NCBI RefSeq assembly: GCF_022921075.1
Contig: NZ_CP095050.1
Span: 2,976,001 to 3,040,000, forward strand
Source: Hymenobacter sp. 5317J-9
GTDB lineage: Bacteria > Bacteroidota > Bacteroidia > Cytophagales > Hymenobacteraceae
Direction: 5' to 3'
Length of the DNA: 64,000 nt
Every line of letters starts with the position of its first letter. Within the stretch, counting starts at the first letter, position 1. Positions 35,111 to 43,546 of the stretch are shown piece after piece. The notes beneath the pieces were generated by a model. That model was given only the letters and a program-made list of their open reading frames with translations, was not told the DNA's origin and did not search any database. The translations under genes were made by a program, and so were the position numbers.

Positions 35111-35557
35111 ATGGAAGCCAAAGCCACCACCGCCCTCCTCAACGAACTGGTCGAAACCCTTAAAGATGGCCAGAAAGGCTACGCCGACGCCATGACTGAC
35201 GTGGAGGACAGCAGCTTGAAAGACACGTTCAAGAAATACGCCGCCCAGCGCGCCAGCTACATCACCGAAATCGAGGACCAGATGTTCAAGCTGGACCTCA
35301 AGCCCGACGAAAGCTCGTCGATTACCGGCACCGTGCACCGCGCCTGGATTGACCTAAAATCGGCCCTCACCAGCAAAGACAACAAAGCTGTTCTCAACGA
35401 GTGCGAGCGCGGCGAAGACTACGCCGTGAAAGCCTACCAAACGGCCCTGAAAGCCCAAGACCTGCCCTCGGCTCTCAAGTCGGTGATTGAGAAGCAGTAC
35501 CAGGGCGTGCAAGAAGCCCACAACGCCATCAAGGCGCTGCGGGACTCGTCGAAGTAA
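35111..35557 (+). CDS. PA2169-family (DUF2383) four-helix-bundle protein
   Basis: A 148-residue soluble helical protein. TTALLNELVETLKDGQKGYADA and the later EDQMFKLDLKPDESSS are typical of the ferritin-like DUF2383 family. No complete diiron set is obvious. Often stress-associated; role unknown. Followed by a clean terminator. Confidence 0.85.
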   Translation: MEAKATTALLNELVETLKDGQKGYADAMTDVEDSSLKDTFKKYAAQRASYITEIEDQMFKLDLKPDESSSITGTVHRAWIDLKSALTSKDNKAVLNECERGEDYAVKAYQTALKAQDLPSALKSVIEKQYQGVQEAHNAIKALRDSSK

Positions 35558-35584
35558 GCTGTTCTGTCTTACCTATTAAGGCAA

Positions 35585-35613
35585 CAAAAAAGCCGCCCAT
35601 TGGGCGGCTTTTT
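35585..35613 (+). terminator. Rho-independent terminator
   Basis: AAAAAAGCCGCCCA pairs with TGGGCGGCTTTTTT, 28 bp after the stop. Confidence 0.9.
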
Positions 35614-35691
35614 TGTCTTCTAACCTTCTTCTAAATAGTCACACGTAAAATCGTCACCTAATCTGGATAGCCCAGTTAACAAAGCGGTTGG

Positions 35692-37674
35692 CTATTCGTC
35701 AAAGCCTTCGTTGCGGGGCGCACGGGGAGTGCGGGGCGTTTCGTATTCGCGCGGGGTGCCGTAGCTGGGCTTGTTGCCGTAGCTGGGGCGGTTGCCGTAG
35801 CCCGACTTGCCGGTGCCACCTTCGCGGCGGTCGCCGTAGCTGGGGCGGTTGCCGTAGCCGCTGCCACCGTCACGGTTGCCTTTGTAGCCACCGCCGTAGC
35901 CGCCTTCGCGGCGCTCGCCGCCACCAAAGCTGCCGCCACCGCGGTTGCCTTTGTAGCCGCCGCCGTAGCCGCCCTCGCGGCGCTCGCCGCCGTTGAAAGG
36001 ACGACGCTCACGGTCGCCGCCAAAACCGCCGGGGCCGCCGCGGCTGAAGCCTTCCTGCTTCGCCTCGCCTTCCTGCACCGGAGTGGCAATGCTGAAGCTC
36101 ACCGGCGAGCCCTGAATGCTGGTGCGACCCAGCTTGCTCACAACCTCATCGGCAAATTCCGAGGGCACTTCCACGAAGCTGAACTTGTCGTAGAGGGCGA
36201 TGTCGCCCACCTTGGCACCGGTCAGGTTGGTCGATTCCGAAATCAGGTCCACGATGTCGCGGGGGTGAATCCGGTCTTTCTTGCCCATGGTTACGAAGAG
36301 GCGCGTGAAGCCGGGGCGGGCCGAACCGGCCGCCTTGCTGGCGTCGAGGCTCTGCTGAGCACTCTTGTCCTCTTTCATGGTCATCTTCAGCAGCGCAGCG
36401 GCGATGTCGAGCGAGGTGATTTCATCGCCCTGGTCGAGCAGGCGCTGCACGCGGCCCACGTACTTGTCGAGGTTGCCTTTCTCGATGATTTCCTTAATCT
36501 GGTTCAGGAACAGCGTGGTTTTCACCTCCGACACGTCGGCAAACGACGGCACCTGCGCCAATTTGATGTCGGCCTTAGTGAAGCGCATGATGTCGCGCAG
36601 CTTATAAATGTCGCGCCCGCTCACAAACGTGAAGGCTTTGCCCGACTTGCCGGCGCGGCCCGTACGGCCGATGCGGTGCACGTAATATTCTTCGTCGGCG
36701 GGCAGGTCGTAGTTCACTACGGCTTCCACGTTGTCCACGTCGATGCCACGGGCGGCCACGTCGGTGGCCACCAGCACTTCCAGCGTCGATTTACGGAATT
36801 TATCGAGCGTATTCTGGCGCTGCTGCTGGCCCATGTCGCCGTGCAGGCCTTCGGCGAAGTAGCCTTTGGCTTGCAGGTCGGCCACTATTTCGTCCACCAT
36901 GCGCTTGGTGTTGGCGAAAACGATGGTCGACTTCAGGTTGTACATGTCGAGCAAACGGGTCAGCACGTCCTTTTTCTGGGGGCCGCGCACCTCGTAGTAG
37001 CTCTGCTCGATGTTGGTCACCGTCATCGTCTTGTGGTTCACCTTCACAATCTGCGGCTCGCGCTGATATTTCTTGGTGAGCTCCATGATGGGCTTGCTCA
37101 TCGTGGCCGAGAAGAACACCGTCTGGCGGTCTTCGGGCATCTTGGTCAGGATGAACTCGATGTCGTCGCGGAAGCCCATGTCGAGCATTTCGTCGGCTTC
37201 ATCCAGAATAATCTTGGTGGTTTTGTCGAGGCGCAGGGTGCCGCGCTCGATGTGGTCCATCACCCGGCCGGGCGTGCCAATCACAATCTGCACGCCGCGC
37301 TCCAGGGCGCGGAGCTGACGGTCGTAGGGGCTGCCGCCGTAGATAGGCACCACCATCAGGCCACGCTTGTACTTGCCCAGCTTCTGGATTTCGCCCGAAA
37401 CCTGCACCGCGAGTTCGCGGGTGGGGCAGAGCACCAGTACCTGCACGTCTTTGCTCTCGGTATCGATGTTGTCGATGGCGGGAATGGAGAAGGCAGCCGT
37501 TTTGCCGGTACCCGTCTGGGCCTGGCCGATAACGTCTTTGCCGGAAAGCAGCACCGGGATGGCGGCGGCCTGAATGGCCGAGGCTTCCTCGTAGCCCATC
37601 TCGGTGATGGCGCGTTGTACTTCCTCGGAGAGGTTCAGTTCGTCAAAGCGAACCACAATTTTTTCAGCTTCCAT
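35692..37674 (-). CDS. deaD: DEAD-box RNA helicase DeaD/CsdA-like
   Basis: A 660-residue helicase: Q motif (EASAIQAAAIP), motif [22 protein letters not shown], the DEAD box (ILDEADEMLDMGF), [14 protein letters not shown] DbpA-type RNA-binding (RRM-like) domain follows at about 455-540 (FVTMGKKDRIHPRDIVDLI). The last 110 residues are Gly/Arg/Tyr repeats (ERREGGYGGGYKGNR twice). DeaD acts in ribosome assembly and cold-shock RNA unwinding. The leader is about 180 nt long, from a TACCTTTG box. Confidence 0.95.
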   Translation of the reverse strand: MEAEKIVVRFDELNLSEEVQRAITEMGYEEASAIQAAAIPVLLSGKDVIGQAQTGTGKTAAFSIPAIDNIDTESKDVQVLVLCPTRELAVQVSGEIQKLGKYKRGLMVVPIYGGSPYDRQLRALERGVQIVIGTPGRVMDHIERGTLRLDKTTKIILDEADEMLDMGFRDDIEFILTKMPEDRQTVFFSATMSKPIMELTKKYQREPQIVKVNHKTMTVTNIEQSYYEVRGPQKKDVLTRLLDMYNLKSTIVFANTKRMVDEIVADLQAKGYFAEGLHGDMGQQQRQNTLDKFRKSTLEVLVATDVAARGIDVDNVEAVVNYDLPADEEYYVHRIGRTGRAGKSGKAFTFVSGRDIYKLRDIMRFTKADIKLAQVPSFADVSEVKTTLFLNQIKEIIEKGNLDKYVGRVQRLLDQGDEITSLDIAAALLKMTMKEDKSAQQSLDASKAAGSARPGFTRLFVTMGKKDRIHPRDIVDLISESTNLTGAKVGDIALYDKFSFVEVPSEFADEVVSKLGRTSIQGSPVSFSIATPVQEGEAKQEGFSRGGPGGFGGDRERRPFNGGERREGGYGGGYKGNRGGGSFGGGERREGGYGGGYKGNRDGGSGYGNRPSYGDRREGGTGKSGYGNRPSYGNKPSYGTPREYETPRTPRAPRNEGFDE

Positions 37675-37855
37675 GAGTGGAGTTGATAAGGGGGGAAAAG
37701 AGACTTAGCTCTGAAAACAGCCGTACTCAGCGACGTTTCCCCTCCTTCTACCTTGTCACAATCAGGCGGGAAAAAACAACCAAAAAACTACGCGACCAAT
37801 GCGTTAGCGCCTCTCTCGGGCTTGCGCGGACTTAGGCCGTCCTCAAATGCGGGTG

Positions 37856-37863
37856 CAAAGGTA
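37856..37863 (-). promoter_or_regulatory. -7 promoter box of deaD
   Basis: TACCTTTG on the minus strand, about 182 bases upstream of the deaD ATG. Confidence 0.55.
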
Positions 37864-37911
37864 GGACTTTTATTTTGGAAATGCTAATGCGTGGCGAATA
37901 AGAATTTGATA

Positions 37912-38022
37912 GAACGTCATGCTGAGCGCAGCCGAAGCATCTCGCGTGTGGTAGTAATCCAATCGTTGAAAAAGGATTAGTGGTGGCACGCGAGATGCTT
38001 CGGCTGCGGTCTGCATGACGTC
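37912..38022. repeat. Inverted repeat, family B
   Basis: GAACGTCATGCTGAGCGCAG and GAAGCATCTCGCG on one side match the complement of CGCGAGATGCTTCGGCTGCG and GCATGACGTC on the other; the central 35 bases are AT-richer. Confidence 0.9.
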
Positions 38023-38066
38023 TTATTTCGTTCTGCCCTTTGTTCTTACTTCCCCGCCGGGCACAA

Positions 38067-38094
38067 AAAAAAGCCCACCAAAGGCGGGCTTTCT
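38067..38094 (-). terminator. Terminator of the cold-shock gene
   Basis: AAAGCCCACC pairs with GGCGGGCTTT (G-T allowed) and a T run follows on the minus strand. Confidence 0.85.
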
Positions 38095-38117
38095 TAGATT
38101 GCAAAGCTTGAGCTGAA

Positions 38118-38312
38118 TTAAACCAGCGATACTTTTACTGCGTTCGGGCCTTTTTTGCCTTGGGCTACTTCGTATTGAACTTTGTCGTTTTCGCGAATCG
38201 AGCTAACCTGGAGGTCGCTGATGTGAACGAAGATGTCTTCGCCAGTTTCGTCGTTTTTGATGAAACCAAAACCTTTGGTGTCATTAAAGAATTTTACCGT
38301 TCCGGTGGGCAT
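38118..38312 (-). CDS. Cold-shock protein, CspA family
   Basis: A 64-residue nucleic-acid chaperone with both RNP motifs: KGFGFI and DIFVHISDL. The length is normal for the family. Start 38312 (MPTGTVKFFN) is preferred to an upstream in-frame ATG since CspA proteins begin there. It lies 60 nt downstream of a clear promoter and has its own terminator. It is near deaD, a common functional pairing. Confidence 0.97.
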   Translation of the reverse strand: MPTGTVKFFNDTKGFGFIKNDETGEDIFVHISDLQVSSIRENDKVQYEVAQGKKGPNAVKVSLV

Positions 38313-38616
38313 GGTGGTTGGTTGTGGAGTTTCCCTAAGCGTTTGGGCCACCGTGGCTTGGTTTCTTAGGTTGCGTCAAAGATAGGCAGAATTTCCAAAT
38401 GACCAAGTCCATAGATATTTTTTTCAACGGCTTGGAGCGCTAGCTGAGAACGTCTTGTCGTAAGTTGGAGAGGGCGCCACAGAGCGCAGCCCAGTGGTTT
38501 GGTTGCCTGGAATTGAAAGCAACGGCTTCATTCGTGCTTTGCCTCGCTGCGCCCGCTATGACGTTCTTTTGTGTCCCGCGCACCGATTCAGTCCCATTTT
38601 CTTCGCCTCCTTGTCT
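38313..38616. other. Intergenic region between cold-shock and thioesterase genes
   Basis: It holds the cold-shock promoter and, near 38550-38575, a decayed half of a family B repeat (CTCGCTGCGCCCGCTATGAC). No gene was found. Confidence 0.55.
38377..38384 (-). promoter_or_regulatory. Cold-shock gene promoter
   Basis: TATCTTTG on the minus strand, with TTGG 18 bases further upstream acting as a -33 element. This is the best matched promoter in the window. Confidence 0.65.
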
Positions 38617-39033
38617 ATGCCCGACGCGCCTGCCCACGCTTTCTCGCACGAGTTCCAGGTTCCAGCCAGCGCCATTGATGCGCTGGGCCATGCCAATAAT
38701 GTGGAGTACGTGCGCTGGGTGCAGGATGTGGCCGGCGCACATTGGCTAAGCATCTGCCCGCCTGAGTTGCGCGACCAGATTATTTGGGTGGTGCGCGAGC
38801 ACCGCATCCGCTACCTGCAATCGGCTTTCGCGGGCGAGACGCTGCGGGCCAGCACTTGGGTGGGCGAAACCAGCGGGGCCACGTCGCTGCGCTACACCCG
38901 CCTCAGCCGCGTGAGCGACGGCGTGCTGCTGTGCGAGGCGGAAACGACCTGGGTGCTGCTCGACCCCAAGAGGGGCCGGCCGGTGCGGGTTACGGCGGAG
39001 ATGGTAAGTTGGCTACGGCCTAAATCAGATTAG
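38617..39033 (+). CDS. Acyl-CoA thioesterase, YbgC/FadM-like hotdog fold
   Basis: A 138-residue thioesterase that cleaves acyl-CoA. The 4HBT active-site motif DALGHANNVEYVRW carries the catalytic Asp. Length and start (MPDAPAHAFSHEFQV) match the family. Its last four bases overlap the end of the convergent AT-rich gene. Confidence 0.9.
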   Translation: MPDAPAHAFSHEFQVPASAIDALGHANNVEYVRWVQDVAGAHWLSICPPELRDQIIWVVREHRIRYLQSAFAGETLRASTWVGETSGATSLRYTRLSRVSDGVLLCEAETTWVLLDPKRGRPVRVTAEMVSWLRPKSD

Positions 39034-39482
39034 GCTTCGCCATTAACTAGCAAGTTATAGTATTTACCAGTAGTTAAATTCACTATAAAGCTATAATAGC
39101 AGTTGCCGCCATCATCAACCAAGAAAAGCTTGGTTCTCCATTCATTATCATATGCCTGACAGAAACAATTAACCCAGACCAACTTGTCCCCTTTCTGGTC
39201 AATTACACAAACGTATTGTCGTTTGTATACCTTCAATTTGTTGTCTTGGGCAGCACGAACTAAAAACAAATTCACCTTATTCAATTCGTCTTGATTAAGA
39301 GAAGCTTGTTTTACGTCCTTCTCAAAGCCCATCATTTCCCAATTGGAATTCCGATAAGGCAGTACAGCAAAATCAGAAGCGGGTGCAGCTTTTTGCTTCT
39401 TGTTAACTAACGTTTTTTGCGCTTCCGCATTAAATCCTAGCAACATTAGACTCAAACCGAGAAGTAGTTTGTCCGTCTTCAT
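39030..39482 (-). CDS. AT-rich exported protein of unknown function (paralogue of 952-1533)
   Basis: A 150-residue protein with signal peptide (LLLGLSLMLLGFNAEAQ). The body has RQYVCVIDQKGDKLVWVN, then DGGNCYY and a terminal VNGEA; the same motifs in the same order occur in the AT-rich gene at 952-1533. The gene is AT-rich against the surroundings. A TAGTTTTG box 25 bp upstream (39507-39514) supports the ATG at 39482. Function unknown. Confidence 0.75.
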   Translation of the reverse strand: MKTDKLLLGLSLMLLGFNAEAQKTLVNKKQKAAPASDFAVLPYRNSNWEMMGFEKDVKQASLNQDELNKVNLFLVRAAQDNKLKVYKRQYVCVIDQKGDKLVWVNCFCQAYDNEWRTKLFLVDDGGNCYYSFIVNLTTGKYYNLLVNGEA

Positions 39483-39506
39483 AATACTTGTCATCAATCC
39501 GTTTGG

Positions 39507-39514
39507 CAAAACTA
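39507..39514 (-). promoter_or_regulatory. -7 promoter box of the AT-rich exported gene
   Basis: TAGTTTTG on the minus strand, 24 bases upstream of the ATG at 39482. Confidence 0.45.
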
Positions 39515-39521
39515 AATATAT

Positions 39522-42500
39522 ATGCCTCCCTCCTTCCGCATCTACTCGTCTTCGGCTGGCTCGGGCAAGACGTACCAATTAACGAAAGAATACCTGCTGC
39601 TGACGCTGGGCGCCGACGACCCAGCGTATTTCAAGCGCGTGCTGGCCATTACGTTTACCAACGACGCGGCGGGGGAAATGAAGGAGCGCATTGTGGGGGC
39701 GCTGCGGCGGTTTGCGTACCCGGAGGGCGGGAAGGCCGACGGGCTGCTGGCCGACATCGCGGCCGAGCTGAAGCTGCCGGAGACGGAGGTGCGGCGGCGG
39801 GCGGCCGAGACGTTCCGGCTGGTGCTGTACCACTACGCCGATTTTGGGGTGAGCACGATTGACTCGTTTGTGCAGCGGATTGTGACGGCGTTTACCCGGG
39901 AGCTGGGCTTGCCGGCCACGTTTGAGGTGGAATTGGATACGGATGCGGTGCTGCAAAGCGCGGTGGCCGCGCTGCTCGACAAGGTGAACCGCGACCCCAA
40001 CAGCCGGCTACTCTCCCAAACTCTGGCCGAATACGCGCTGGGGCAGGCCGACGAGGGCAAAAGCTGGAGCCGGCTGCCCGAGGAGCTGGCGGGCTTCGGG
40101 CGGGCGCTGTTTAACGAGACGGTGCAGGAGGCGGTGATGCAGCTCGGCCGGCTGACGCTGGCCGATTTCCGGCGGCTGGACAAGCAGATTCGGGCGAAGC
40201 GGGCGGAGATTGAGGCGGCCTTTGCCCAGACGCGGGAGGCGGCGCTGGCGGTGCTGGAGCAGGCCGGCGTGGCGGAGGGCGACTTTTTCCAGGGCAAGCG
40301 CGGCATTTTCGGGTACGTGCAAAAGGGCGTGGACTTGCTAGCCCCGGAGGCCGGGCCGAACAGCTACGTGGCCGCCACGCTCAGCGACGACAAGTGGTAC
40401 AGCGGCAAAATAAAGACCGAGGCCGACCGCGCCCGCGTGGATGCGGTGAAGGAGCCGCTGCGGGCGGTGGTGGCGGCCGTGGAGCAGCTGCGCGAGGCGT
40501 ATTTGTCGAGCTACGTGCTGCTGGCGGCCATGCAGCCCTACTTGTTTCACGCCTCGCTGCTGAGCGAGCTGAACAAGGTGGTGGAGCAAATCAGCCGGGA
40601 GCGCAACGTGGTGCTGATTTCGGAATTCAACCGGCGCATTGCCAGCATTGTGCTCACCGAGCCGGTGCCGTTTCTGTACGAGCGACTGGGCGAGCGGTAC
40701 GAGCATATTCTGATTGACGAGTTCCAGGATACGTCGGTACTGCAATGGAACAACCTGCTGCCGCTGGTGGAAAACACGCTGGCCAACGGCCACAGCAGCC
40801 TGGCCGTGGGCGATGCCAAGCAGGCCATCTACCGCTGGCGCGGGGGCGAGATGGAGCAGATTCTGCGCCTGCACCAGCACAACACGGCCGCCCTGGTGGC
40901 GCGGGCCCGCGAGCCCGAGATGCGCGAGCTGCTGCGCCTGCGCTACGAAACCCTCGACCCCGTGCTCGAACCCAAAGCCCTGCAGGTAAACTACCGCTCG
41001 GCCCGCGAAATCGTGGACTTTAACAACGCATTTTTCAAGGCGGTGAGCGACCGGCACGCCACGCTGGGGCTGGTGGCGGGCATCTTCGACAACTACTTTG
41101 GGCAGCAGGTGCCCGAGTCGCAGAGCACTGCCCAGCAGGGCCACGTCGAACTCCTCTTCACCCAAAAAGACGCCCCTGCCCTGCGCTACGACGCGGCCAC
41201 CGGCGCCTACACCCCCGAGGCCCTCCCCGGCCACTTGCCCGAGGCCGTGCTGGGCTACGACGAAAGCACCTGCTACCTCACCCTGCAGCTGGTGGAGCAG
41301 GCCCTGGCCGAGGGCTACGCGTTGGAAGACATCGCCGTGCTGTGCCGCACCCGCTACGCCAGTAAAATCATTGCCAAGTTCCTGAAAGAGCGGGGCTACC
41401 CCATCATTTCGGCCGACTCGCTGGCGCTGGAATTTGCCGAGGTGGTGAACCTGCTGGTGAGCATCCTCAGGGTGCTGCACCAGCCGGCCGATACCCTGGC
41501 GCGGGCCGAAGCCCTGCTGCTCGTGGACAAGGTGGTGCGCGGGCTGGCCCCCACGCCGGCGCGCGCCCGGCACATTGCCGAGGTGGCGAATGCGGCCGGC
41601 GGCCACTCGTTTTTCGACGAGCTGCGGGCGCTGGGCTACGACGTGCGCGAGGCGGAAACCGGCAACCTGGGCCTCTACGAGCTGGCCGAGCGGCTGCTCA
41701 ACCTCTTCGGCCTGCTGGGGCGCAACGGGGAGAGTGACTACCTGTTCCGCTTCCTCGATTTGACGCTGGAATACAGCCTGCGCTTCGGCAACAACCTGGG
41801 CAACTTCCTCACCTATTGGGAGGAGCGCAAGGGGCGCATCAGCATCAACGCGCCGGGCGGGCGGGCTGCTATCACCATCACCACGGTGCACAAGGCCAAG
41901 GGCCTGGCCTACGGCGTGGTCATCGTGCCGTTTGCCGACTGGAGCCTGGAGCCGCACCGGGGTACCCTGCTCTGGGGCCACCTGGAAGCCGGCGAAAAGC
42001 CCCTCGAAAACATGCCGGAAGTAGCAGTAGTGAGCCTGCAAAAAGGCATTCAGCAAACGGCGCTGGCGGCCCAATACGACGAGGAGCGCGAAAAAACCTT
42101 CCTCGAAGGGCTCAACACGCTATACGTGGCCTTCACCCGGCCGCGCCACCGCCTCTACGTCATCAGCAAAAAGCCCGCTTTAGTTGCTAGTTCTTCGTTG
42201 TCAATTGTTAGTTCGAAGGAAGGCAAAGAGCCGCAGGGCGGCGCCTCTCCAGCTCGTAATGTTGCCGACCTGTTGCACGGCTATTTAGAAGAGCGCGGCG
42301 AGTGGCAAGATGAGCAGGTGTCTTTCGTGGTTTCTAAAGGCTCCCCGGCCAAGAAAAAACCTGACAACGGACAACTAACAACTAACAACTACGAGCTAAC
42401 CAACCTCGCCGCCGCGCCCTGGGAAGACCGCCTCAAGCTGCGCCGCCACGCCACCACCCTCTTCGATTTTGACGAGCAAAAAGAGCAGGGCGAGTGGAAC

Positions 42501-42938
42501 CGCAAGCTGCACTTTGCCCTGCGCCGCCTGCTCACGGCCGCCGACGTGGGCCGGGTGGCCAGCCAGCTCGTGGCCGAGGGCATCTTGAGCGCCCGCGAGC
42601 GGCCCCAGCTGGTGGCCAGCCTCGAAACGCTGGTGAGCGACCCGCGCCTGGCCCCCTACTTCGCCCCGCACCTGAGCGTGGAAACGGAGCGCGAAATCCT
42701 GGTGGGCGGCGTGAAGCTGCGCGACTACAAGCCCGACCGCATCGTACTCGAACCCTCCCTGGAAGAACACCACCGCCTCGGCGGCCGGGTCACGCTGCTC
42801 GATTTCCGCCTGCCCCCGCCGCAGGAGAAACACCGGCGCCTGCTGCGGAATTACGCCACGCTCTTTGAGCAACTGGGGTACACGGAGGTGAAGGGCATTA
42901 TTTATTATTTCGGGACGGGGGAGGTAGTGGAGGTGTGA
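39522..42938 (+). CDS. RecB/AddA-like UvrD-superfamily helicase with C-terminal nuclease-like region
   Basis: An 1138-residue helicase for DNA double-strand break repair. Walker A is SSAGSGKTYQL (residue 9), motif Ia ITFTNDAAGEMKERI, Walker B ILIDEFQDTS, then VGDAKQAIYRWRGG, VNYRS, ITTVHKAKGL and VAFTRPRHRLYV. The C terminus resembles the AddA/RecB nuclease (LRDYKPDRIV, LLDFRLPPP, RNYATLFEQLGY), but the usual Asp-x-Lys is DFR, so cleavage may be lost. In frame near residues 887-900 and 945-960 are two AT-rich repeat arms, giving SLSIVSSKEGK and DNGQLTTNNYELTN. No partner (AddB-like) gene is seen next to it. Confidence 0.93.
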   Translation: MPPSFRIYSSSAGSGKTYQLTKEYLLLTLGADDPAYFKRVLAITFTNDAAGEMKERIVGALRRFAYPEGGKADGLLADIAAELKLPETEVRRRAAETFRLVLYHYADFGVSTIDSFVQRIVTAFTRELGLPATFEVELDTDAVLQSAVAALLDKVNRDPNSRLLSQTLAEYALGQADEGKSWSRLPEELAGFGRALFNETVQEAVMQLGRLTLADFRRLDKQIRAKRAEIEAAFAQTREAALAVLEQAGVAEGDFFQGKRGIFGYVQKGVDLLAPEAGPNSYVAATLSDDKWYSGKIKTEADRARVDAVKEPLRAVVAAVEQLREAYLSSYVLLAAMQPYLFHASLLSELNKVVEQISRERNVVLISEFNRRIASIVLTEPVPFLYERLGERYEHILIDEFQDTSVLQWNNLLPLVENTLANGHSSLAVGDAKQAIYRWRGGEMEQILRLHQHNTAALVARAREPEMRELLRLRYETLDPVLEPKALQVNYRSAREIVDFNNAFFKAVSDRHATLGLVAGIFDNYFGQQVPESQSTAQQGHVELLFTQKDAPALRYDAATGAYTPEALPGHLPEAVLGYDESTCYLTLQLVEQALAEGYALEDIAVLCRTRYASKIIAKFLKERGYPIISADSLALEFAEVVNLLVSILRVLHQPADTLARAEALLLVDKVVRGLAPTPARARHIAEVANAAGGHSFFDELRALGYDVREAETGNLGLYELAERLLNLFGLLGRNGESDYLFRFLDLTLEYSLRFGNNLGNFLTYWEERKGRISINAPGGRAAITITTVHKAKGLAYGVVIVPFADWSLEPHRGTLLWGHLEAGEKPLENMPEVAVVSLQKGIQQTALAAQYDEEREKTFLEGLNTLYVAFTRPRHRLYVISKKPALVASSSLSIVSSKEGKEPQGGASPARNVADLLHGYLEERGEWQDEQVSFVVSKGSPAKKKPDNGQLTTNNYELTNLAAAPWEDRLKLRRHATTLFDFDEQKEQGEWNRKLHFALRRLLTAADVGRVASQLVAEGILSARERPQLVASLETLVSDPRLAPYFAPHLSVETEREILVGGVKLRDYKPDRIVLEPSLEEHHRLGGRVTLLDFRLPPPQEKHRRLLRNYATLFEQLGYTEVKGIIYYFGTGEVVEV
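42178..42218. repeat. AT-rich repeat arm, family C, inside the helicase gene
   Basis: TTAGTTGCTAGTTCTTCGTT and TTGTTAGTTC repeat the TTAGTTG unit. It resembles in reverse complement the arm at 42359-42402 and is read in frame. Confidence 0.65.
42359..42402. repeat. AT-rich repeat arm, family C, inside the helicase gene
   Basis: CCTGACAACGGACAACTAAC and ACTAACAACT are tandem ACTAACA-type units, read as DNGQLTTNNYELTN. Inverted relative to 42178-42218. Confidence 0.7.
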
Positions 42939-42958
42939 GAATTTACATTCAATGACTT

Positions 42959-43546
42959 ATGAGGAAATTCCTGACATTGATTTTAATTGTTCTCATGGCT
43001 CCGGTAATTGGTGGTATTTACGGAGCTGTACATGACCAACTAACTTATACAATTTCGCCAGAATACTACACCAAATTCAAATTCATTCAATTTGAACTCG
43101 CAGCTGAAGGTCCGGAAGCTCATCTTACGAATCCAAGACTTTGGGTGGCAGTGGTAGGCTTTCTAGCAACGTGGTGGATGGGAGCTTCAATTGGCTTTAT
43201 TTTATGTCTGGCTGGGCTAACTCATGCTACTTGGAAACAAATGCTCCGCGTGACACTGAGGGCTTTCCTAATTACCATGTTTACAGCTTTTGTAACAGAA
43301 ATTGCTGGTCTCGTCTACGGGCGTTTGGTTTTGGCAAATGACCCAGTAAAGGCATTCGAAAATTGGTTTATCCCAGAAAATATTATTGATTTTAAAAATT
43401 ACATCGCCGTCGGTTCTATGCATAATTTCAGCTATGCTGGCGGATTTATCGGTTTGATTGCGGGAATTATTTATTCCTTATATCAAAAGCAGAACCCGCT
43501 TCGGCCGGGGCTTCCTCTCCCGCGCCTGCCGTCGACGCGGCGGTGA
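42959..43546 (+). CDS. AT-rich integral membrane protein, unknown
   Basis: A 195-residue protein with about four membrane segments (LTLILIVLMAPVIGGIYGAV, LWVAVVGFLATWWMGASIGF, FLITMFTAFVTEIAGLVYG, YAGGFIGLIAGIIYSLY). The gene is AT-rich until about 43490, then abruptly GC-rich. The last 18 residues (from NPLRPGLPLP) are encoded in DNA that looks native to the next gene in a different frame, so the invading gene probably lost its own end. Four-base overlap with the following start. Confidence 0.65.
   Translation: MRKFLTLILIVLMAPVIGGIYGAVHDQLTYTISPEYYTKFKFIQFELAAEGPEAHLTNPRLWVAVVGFLATWWMGASIGFILCLAGLTHATWKQMLRVTLRAFLITMFTAFVTEIAGLVYGRLVLANDPVKAFENWFIPENIIDFKNYIAVGSMHNFSYAGGFIGLIAGIIYSLYQKQNPLRPGLPLPRLPSTRR

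Larger units (their letters stand above)
37675..38117. other. Intergenic region: deaD leader, family B repeat, terminator
   Basis: It contains the deaD untranslated leader (37675-37850), the deaD promoter box, a long inverted repeat and the cold-shock gene terminator. No gene was found. Confidence 0.6.

Noticed and set aside
36265..37686. Antisense frame over deaD
   Set aside because: Shadow of the helicase; no start context or domain.
40338..42074. Long frame antisense to the RecB-like helicase (578 residues)
   Set aside because: GC-rich shadow of a real gene; the translation is Gly/Gln/His-rich without motif.
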